DNA from: Steroidobacteraceae bacterium
GTDB taxonomy: Bacteria > Pseudomonadota > Gammaproteobacteria > Steroidobacterales > Steroidobacteraceae
Assembly (NCBI GenBank): GCA_013044085.1
Contig: JABEVI010000318.1
Location: 1-11,880 of the forward strand
Reading direction: 5' to 3'
DNA length: 11,880 nt
Of the stretch, positions 8,751 through 11,880 are shown piece by piece. The position numbers and the translations under genes are program-made. The number at the start of each line of letters is the position of its first letter. Position 1 is the stretch's first letter. The notes under the pieces are model-generated. The model had not been told where the DNA came from and did no database searches. It saw only the letters and a list, made by a program, of their open reading frames with translations.

Positions 8751-9673
8751 CCGGCGAGCCTGACGCGCGGATCGAGCGCACCGAGTGTGAGGTCGACCAG
8801 CAATCCCATCAGGATCAACAGGGCCGAATAAACGATCACCATGCCGAGCACGAGCGTGTAATCGCGGTTCAAGGCGCCCTGAACCAGGTAGCGGCCGATC
8901 CCGGGCAGCCCGGCGATCTTCTCGACGACGAGCGATCCGGTCATCGTCATCGCGACCGCCGGCGCCAGATAACTGACGACGGGAACCAACGCCGGCCGCA
9001 GGGCGTGCCGCAACACGATGGTCCGCAGCGGCAGACCTTTCGCAAAAGCCGTACGCACGTAGCCGCTCTGCATCACCTCGATCATGCTCGCGCGCGTCAG
9101 CCGGGCGATGAAGGCGAGCGGCGGCAGGCAGAGCGTGATCACGGGCAGCACGAAATACCTCGGCGAGCCCGGTTCCCAGCCGGCAACCGGGAGCCAGCGC
9201 AGATAGACCCCGAAGAACAGGTCGAGCGCGGGCAGCAGCACGAACGAGGGAATGGCGACACCTGCGATCGCCAGAGCGATCGCCGCGTGGTCCAACAATC
9301 GCTGCCGGTGCAGCGCCGCCGCGATGCCGATACCAACGCCGGCGAGCAAGGCCAAGCTCATCGCGATGGCGCCGAGCGTCATGCTCACCGGCAGCCCCTG
9401 ACGGATCAGTTCGCCGACGGAAAAGTCCTGGTAGCGGAAAGAGGGGCCAAAATCACCGTGCATGAGGCCGGCAAGATAGCGTGTGTACTGCACCCAGACC
9501 GGCTGGTTTAGTCCGTACTCGGCGTCGAGGTTCCGGGTCACCTGCGTCGACAGCGTTTGTTCCTGGTCGAACGGTCCGCCCGGCACGGCATGGATCAAGA
9601 AAAACGAGATCGTGACGATCGCGAGCAAGGTGGGAACGGCAGCGAGCAAGCGGAGAATAAAGTAACGGAGCAT
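8747..9673 (-). CDS. oppB: Oligopeptide ABC transporter permease OppB
   Basis: First membrane subunit of the importer, 308 residues against 306 in E. coli OppB. The N-terminus MLRYFILRLLAAVPTLLAIV runs into the usual first membrane segment, followed by the HAVPGGPF loop (28-35), ITISFF-type packing, and further segments near 99-121, 130-157, 174-190, 232-252 and 274-298. The EAA loop is YVRTAFAKGLPLRTIVLRHA (205-224) and the end is the common LGALDPRVR. Two nearby ATGs compete: 9673 (MLRY) has GAGG seven bases before it and matches the family start; 9679 (MPML) has its purine run too close. An even longer frame to 9874 is intergenic reading. This is the first gene of the minus-strand run; no binding protein precedes it. 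Confidence 0.93.
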   Translation of the reverse strand: MLRYFILRLLAAVPTLLAIVTISFFLIHAVPGGPFDQEQTLSTQVTRNLDAEYGLNQPVWVQYTRYLAGLMHGDFGPSFRYQDFSVGELIRQGLPVSMTLGAIAMSLALLAGVGIGIAAALHRQRLLDHAAIALAIAGVAIPSFVLLPALDLFFGVYLRWLPVAGWEPGSPRYFVLPVITLCLPPLAFIARLTRASMIEVMQSGYVRTAFAKGLPLRTIVLRHALRPALVPVVSYLAPAVAMTMTGSLVVEKIAGLPGIGRYLVQGALNRDYTLVLGMVIVYSALLILMGLLVDLTLGALDPRVRLAG

Positions 9674-9688
9674 CGGCATGCCTCGCGC

Positions 9689-9717
9689 AGTGTAGCGACT
9701 GACCGAAGGGTGGACAA
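9689..9717 (-). promoter_or_regulatory. Candidate sigma-70 promoter for the opp run
   Basis: On the minus strand TTGTCC (9717-9712) and TACACT (9694-9689) are spaced by exactly 17 bases; each matches four of six consensus positions. Transcription would begin near 9682, only about 3 to 10 bases before the two possible oppB ATGs, which would make the mRNA nearly leaderless and would place the GAGG at its very 5' end. That tension keeps the confidence low. Confidence 0.35.
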
Positions 9718-9777
9718 GGCGGGGAGGTCTCCTTAGACTGTCGCGCCCCGGGTCCCGCGCCGCGCTCCTTAGCCGCA

Positions 9778-9803
9778 CGACGGCGCTCAGGCGAGCGCCG
9801 TCG
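9778..9803. repeat. Perfect 11-bp inverted repeat with 4-base loop
   Basis: CGACGGCGCTC and GAGCGCCGTCG flank the loop AGGC. The arms are complementary without a mismatch. It lies between the divergent oppB and etfB genes, with no T-tract on either side and no gene ending next to it, so a simple terminator is not the obvious reading. An operator for a dimeric regulator, or an RNA hairpin, would both fit. Confidence 0.7.
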
Positions 9804-9841
9804 CGGCCGCTGCCCTCGACCTGTCGCTGCGATTCAATTGC

Positions 9842-9988
9842 ATGACGCTTCCGGAACGGCCCGCAACGGGCCACTTTCTGGCAGAATTACGCGGTTGCGC
9901 GGCGCGTATCGGCGCGGATTTTTCGAAGAACCGGGTTGATGCCCGGCGTGCGAGTGTCACGCCCGCAATCGACCGCCTGAAGGAGTGA
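9842..9988 (+). CDS. Doubtful 48-residue ORF just upstream of etfB
   Basis: An ATG-started frame of 48 codons begins MTLPERPATGHFLAELRG and ends ...AIDRLKE, with its TGA two bases before the etfB ATG and its last codons forming the etfB ribosome binding site. I do not recognise it, it has no membrane segment or motif, and no ribosome binding site precedes its ATG. The frame is also open for some distance upstream, as is common in G+C-rich DNA. It could be a leader peptide, but chance is more likely. Confidence 0.15.
   Translation: MTLPERPATGHFLAELRGCAARIGADFSKNRVDARRASVTPAIDRLKE
9858..9872. repeat. Small inverted repeat upstream of etfB
   Basis: GGCCCG and CGGGCC are separated by CAA, then ACTTTCTGG follows on the plus strand. 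The 6-bp G+C stem could form in RNA, but in G+C-rich DNA such a repeat can arise by chance, and the short T-run is not a convincing terminator tail. Confidence 0.35.
9980..9985 (+). promoter_or_regulatory. Ribosome binding site of etfB
   Basis: AAGGAG lies five bases before the ATG at 9991. It decides the start: the in-frame GTG at 9985 overlaps this site and so is not the likely initiation codon. Confidence 0.85.
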
Positions 9989-9990
9989 CA

Positions 9991-10740
9991 ATGCAGAAAA
10001 TCATGGTGTGCATCAAGCGCGTCGTCGACTACAACGTCCGCGTGCGCGTCAAGCCCGACGAGAGCGGCGTCATGCTCGAAGGGGTCAAGATGAGCGTGAA
10101 TCCCTTCGACGAGATCGCCCTCGAGGAAGCCCTGCGAATCAAGGAGCGCGGCACGAACGCCGAGGTGCTCGCCGTCAGCATCGGTGTCGCCGACACGCAG
10201 CAACAGCTGCGCACCGCACTGGCGATGGGCGCGGACCGGGCCTTGCTCGTGCAGACGGACCAGCCGCTCGATCCGCTGGCCGCGGCACACGCGCTGCTCG
10301 CCATCGCCAAGAAGGAGAATCCGGACCTCGTGCTGCTCGGCAAGCAGGCGATCGACGACGACGCAAACCAGACCGGACAGATGCTCGCGGCCTTGTGGAA
10401 CCGGCCGCAGGCGACCTACGCGTCGAAACTGGCGATCGACGGCACCAAGGCGACGGTGACCCGCGAGGTCGACGCCGGCCTCGAAACGATCGAGGTCGAT
10501 CTGCCGGCGGTCGTCACGGTCGATCTGCGGCTGAACGAGCCGCGTTACGTGAAGCTGCCGGACATCATGAAGGCGAAGAAAAAGCCGCTGGACGTCATCG
10601 CGCTCGACAGCCTCGGGGTCCCATCGCCCGTCAGTTTCAAGATCGTCAAGACCGAGCCTCCGGCACAGCGCCAGAAGGGCATCATGGTCAAGGATGTATC
10701 TGAACTCGTGGATGCGCTCAAGAAAAAGGGGTTGATCTGA
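9991..10740 (+). CDS. etfB: Electron transfer flavoprotein subunit beta
   Basis: Beta subunit of the soluble EtfAB heterodimer, which takes electrons from acyl-CoA and other flavin dehydrogenases and passes them to the quinone pool through ETF-quinone oxidoreductase. At 249 residues it has the usual length. Seen in order: the start MQKIMVCIKRVVDYNVRVRV, MSVNPFDEIALEEALR (34-49), LRTALAMGADRALLV (73-87), the AMP-binding region LLGKQAIDDDANQTGQM (115-131), the family signature across VTREVDAGLETIEVDLPAVV (156-175), and the partner-recognition loop LNEPRYVKLPDIMKAKKK (181-198). The stop TGA shares its last base with the etfA ATG (TGATG), so the two subunits are probably translated in step. No dehydrogenase or ETF-QO gene is in view, so the electron donors are not defined by context. 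Confidence 0.97.
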   Translation: MQKIMVCIKRVVDYNVRVRVKPDESGVMLEGVKMSVNPFDEIALEEALRIKERGTNAEVLAVSIGVADTQQQLRTALAMGADRALLVQTDQPLDPLAAAHALLAIAKKENPDLVLLGKQAIDDDANQTGQMLAALWNRPQATYASKLAIDGTKATVTREVDAGLETIEVDLPAVVTVDLRLNEPRYVKLPDIMKAKKKPLDVIALDSLGVPSPVSFKIVKTEPPAQRQKGIMVKDVSELVDALKKKGLI

Positions 10741-11684
10741 TGTCGAAGATACTGATTCTCGGAGAGCATGACGCCAAGACGCTGAATCCGGCCACTCATA
10801 AGTGCGTCACCTGCGCCAAGGCAATCCCCGGGTCACACATCACGGTGTTGTTACTCGGCGCCGACACCGCCGCGGTGGCGGCCCAGGCCGCGGCAATCCA
10901 GGGGGTGGACGAGGTCGTGAGGATCGATCGCGCGGAGAACGCGCACCCGCTCGCGGCAAGCTTCGCCCCACAAATCGCCGCCCTCGCCACGGGCTACACC
11001 CACCTGTTCGGACCGTCGACCAGTTTCGGCAAGGACCTGACACCGCGCGTGGCGGCGCTGCTTGGCGTGCCGCAGGTCAGCGATCTGATGGCGGTCGATG
11101 GCGCCTATCGCTTCCGCCGGCCGATCTACGCCGGCAATGCGATCGTGACCCTCGAGGCGGATCCCGCGAGGATCCTGGTCGCCACCGTGCGTGTCGCCTC
11201 CTTCGAGGCCGCTCCCAGCGGCGGTGCCGCAACCATCAGCTCACGGACGCTCGATGTCAGCCTCCCGAGCCACACCCGCTACGTCGGCGTTCACACCGGT
11301 GCGACCGACCGGCCTGACCTGCAGACCGCGGCCCGGGTCGTCTCCGGTGGTCGCGCGCTCGGCAGCGCCGAGAACTTCAAACTCTTGTTCGACCTCGCCA
11401 GCAAGATCGGCGCGGCGGTGGGCGCATCGCGTGCGGCGGTGGACGCCGGCTATGCCTCGAACGAAATGCAGGTTGGGCAGACCGGCAAGATCATCGCCCC
11501 GCAGGTCTACTTCGCGTTCGGCATCTCAGGCGCCATCCAGCACCTGACCGGCATCAAGGACGCCCGCACCATCGTTGCCGTCAACAAGGACCCGGAGGCG
11601 CCGATCTTCGAAGTGGCCGACGTCGGCCTCGTCGGCGATCTATTCCAGGTGGTGCCGGAGTTGTCACGGCTGATCGGCGCGTAG
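10740..11684 (+). CDS. etfA: Electron transfer flavoprotein subunit alpha
   Basis: Alpha subunit of the electron transfer flavoprotein; it carries most of the FAD site. The 314-residue length is standard. The N-terminal domain includes FGPSTSFGKDLTPRVAALLG (90-109) and QVSDLMAVDG (112-121), with RPIYAGNAIVTLEA (127-140). The C-terminal FAD domain shows VVSGGRALGSAENF (200-213), GASRAAVDAGY (228-238), QVGQTGKIIAP (244-254), GISGAIQHLTGI (261-272), VNKDPEAPIF (281-290) and ADVGLVGD (293-300), all characteristic. An unusual feature is a CxxC pair, C22 and C25 in HKCVTCAKAI, where relatives I can recall have no cysteines. Start ATG overlaps the etfB stop by one base. A hairpin follows 25 bases after the stop. 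Confidence 0.97.
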   Translation: MSKILILGEHDAKTLNPATHKCVTCAKAIPGSHITVLLLGADTAAVAAQAAAIQGVDEVVRIDRAENAHPLAASFAPQIAALATGYTHLFGPSTSFGKDLTPRVAALLGVPQVSDLMAVDGAYRFRRPIYAGNAIVTLEADPARILVATVRVASFEAAPSGGAATISSRTLDVSLPSHTRYVGVHTGATDRPDLQTAARVVSGGRALGSAENFKLLFDLASKIGAAVGASRAAVDAGYASNEMQVGQTGKIIAPQVYFAFGISGAIQHLTGIKDARTIVAVNKDPEAPIFEVADVGLVGDLFQVVPELSRLIGA

Positions 11685-11709
11685 CCGATCGAAGCGAGGA
11701 GAACCGGGG

Positions 11710-11741
11710 TTCGGCCGGCGGCTTTCCAACCGCCGGCCGAA
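11710..11741. terminator. Probable shared terminator hairpin between etfA and the convergent gene
   Basis: TTCGGCCGGCGG and CCGCCGGCCGAA form a perfect 12-bp stem around the 8-base loop CTTTCCAA. It lies between two convergent stops (etfA at 11684 and the minus-strand gene at 11750), which is where a two-way terminator is expected. Neither side has a T-run, so it may stop transcription poorly on its own, or act by protecting 3' ends. Confidence 0.65.
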
Positions 11742-11749
11742 GGTACCGA

Positions 11750-11880
11750 TCAAAGCTGGGCCAGAACGTGCTCGGCAGCGGACACCTTGAACTCGCCGGG
11801 CTTCTCGACATGAAGCTGAGCGAGGACTCCGTCCTTCACGAGCAGCGCGAACCGCTGGCCGCGCGTTCCCATTCCGAAGC
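11750..11880 (-). CDS. Peroxiredoxin/redoxin family protein, C-terminal part only
   Basis: Only the last 42 residues are inside the window; the 5' part is beyond the right edge. The visible sequence FGMGTRGQRFALLVKDGVLA, followed by QLHVEKPGEFKVSAAEHVLA and ending in QL, fits the C-terminus of Prx5-like peroxiredoxins, which reduce hydrogen peroxide and organic peroxides using a cysteine thiol. Family hallmarks seen are the G-x-G-T-R-x-x-R-F/Y-A-L-x-V stretch, VEKPGEF and the closing helix. The catalytic cysteine lies upstream and cannot be checked. It is convergent with etfA; a possible link to oxidative stress from flavoprotein electron transfer is inference only. The family call rests on a short segment. 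Confidence 0.75.
   Translation of the reverse strand, partial: FGMGTRGQRFALLVKDGVLAQLHVEKPGEFKVSAAEHVLAQL

Larger units (their letters stand above)
9674..9990. other. Divergent intergenic region between oppB and etfB
   Basis: About 317 bases with no convincing gene. It holds a perfect 11-bp inverted repeat (9778-9803), a candidate promoter facing oppB (9689-9717), two direct copies of CTCCTTAG (9729-9736 and 9765-9772), a small inverted repeat (9858-9872) and one weak 48-codon ORF (9842-9988). I could not pick out a good -35/-10 pair for etfB. It must carry the control signals for both divergent units unless oppB is read from elsewhere. Confidence 0.8.

Noticed and set aside
9674..9874. Extended OppB start at 9874.
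   Set aside because: The added residues are arginine-rich intergenic reading; OppB proteins begin with the ML..ILRR-type segment found at 9673.
9985..9990. GTG start for etfB two codons upstream.
   Set aside because: It overlaps the AAGGAG ribosome binding site; the ATG at 9991 is properly spaced and matches the family.
1..11880. CRISPR array, insertion sequence, prophage, toxin-antitoxin or defence system.
   Set aside because: No regular repeats, transposase, integrase or tRNA were seen; the helicase-nuclease pair looks like housekeeping DNA repair rather than a defence island, and all neighbours are metabolic genes.

Overview
This window comes from a G+C-rich bacterium, most likely a gammaproteobacterium or a close proteobacterial relative. 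The clues are an EtfB/EtfA pair of the gammaproteobacterial type, an alanine aminotransferase of the E. coli AlaA (YfbQ) type, Opp ATPases close to E. coli OppD/OppF, and an AddB-like 'probable DNA repair protein' of the kind found in beta- and gammaproteobacteria. That placement is inference from remembered family features; no 16S or other marker is present.

The first 9.67 kb is one tightly packed minus-strand run. In transcription order, from right to left, it holds oppB, oppC, oppD, oppF (the membrane and ATPase parts of an oligopeptide importer), alaA, a PD-(D/E)XK nuclease related to AddB with a complete iron-sulfur cysteine set, and a UvrD-family helicase related to AddA/RecB that runs off the left edge. 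Three junctions are 4-base ATGA overlaps, one is an 8-base overlap, and the other two have gaps of 4 and 8 bases, so the run looks like one seven-gene transcription unit. No OppA-type binding protein is in view.

A non-coding interval of about 317 bases (9674-9990) separates this run from the divergent etfBA pair. It holds a perfect 11-bp inverted repeat, a candidate promoter for the opp run, two direct copies of an 8-mer, a smaller inverted repeat and one doubtful 48-codon ORF. etfB and etfA are joined TGATG-style and encode the electron transfer flavoprotein that carries electrons from flavin dehydrogenases to the quinone pool. After etfA, a 12-bp-stem hairpin separates it from a convergent peroxiredoxin-like gene cut by the right edge.

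Working together: the Opp proteins would bring in peptides, and AlaA would interconvert alanine and glutamate with their keto acids. The helicase and nuclease probably form a two-subunit DNA end-processing enzyme. Why peptide uptake and DNA repair share one unit is not explained by the sequence. I found no CRISPR array, insertion sequence, tRNA, rRNA or prophage. I see no strong sign of a wholly new system; the most unusual points are the mixed operon and the structured intergenic region.
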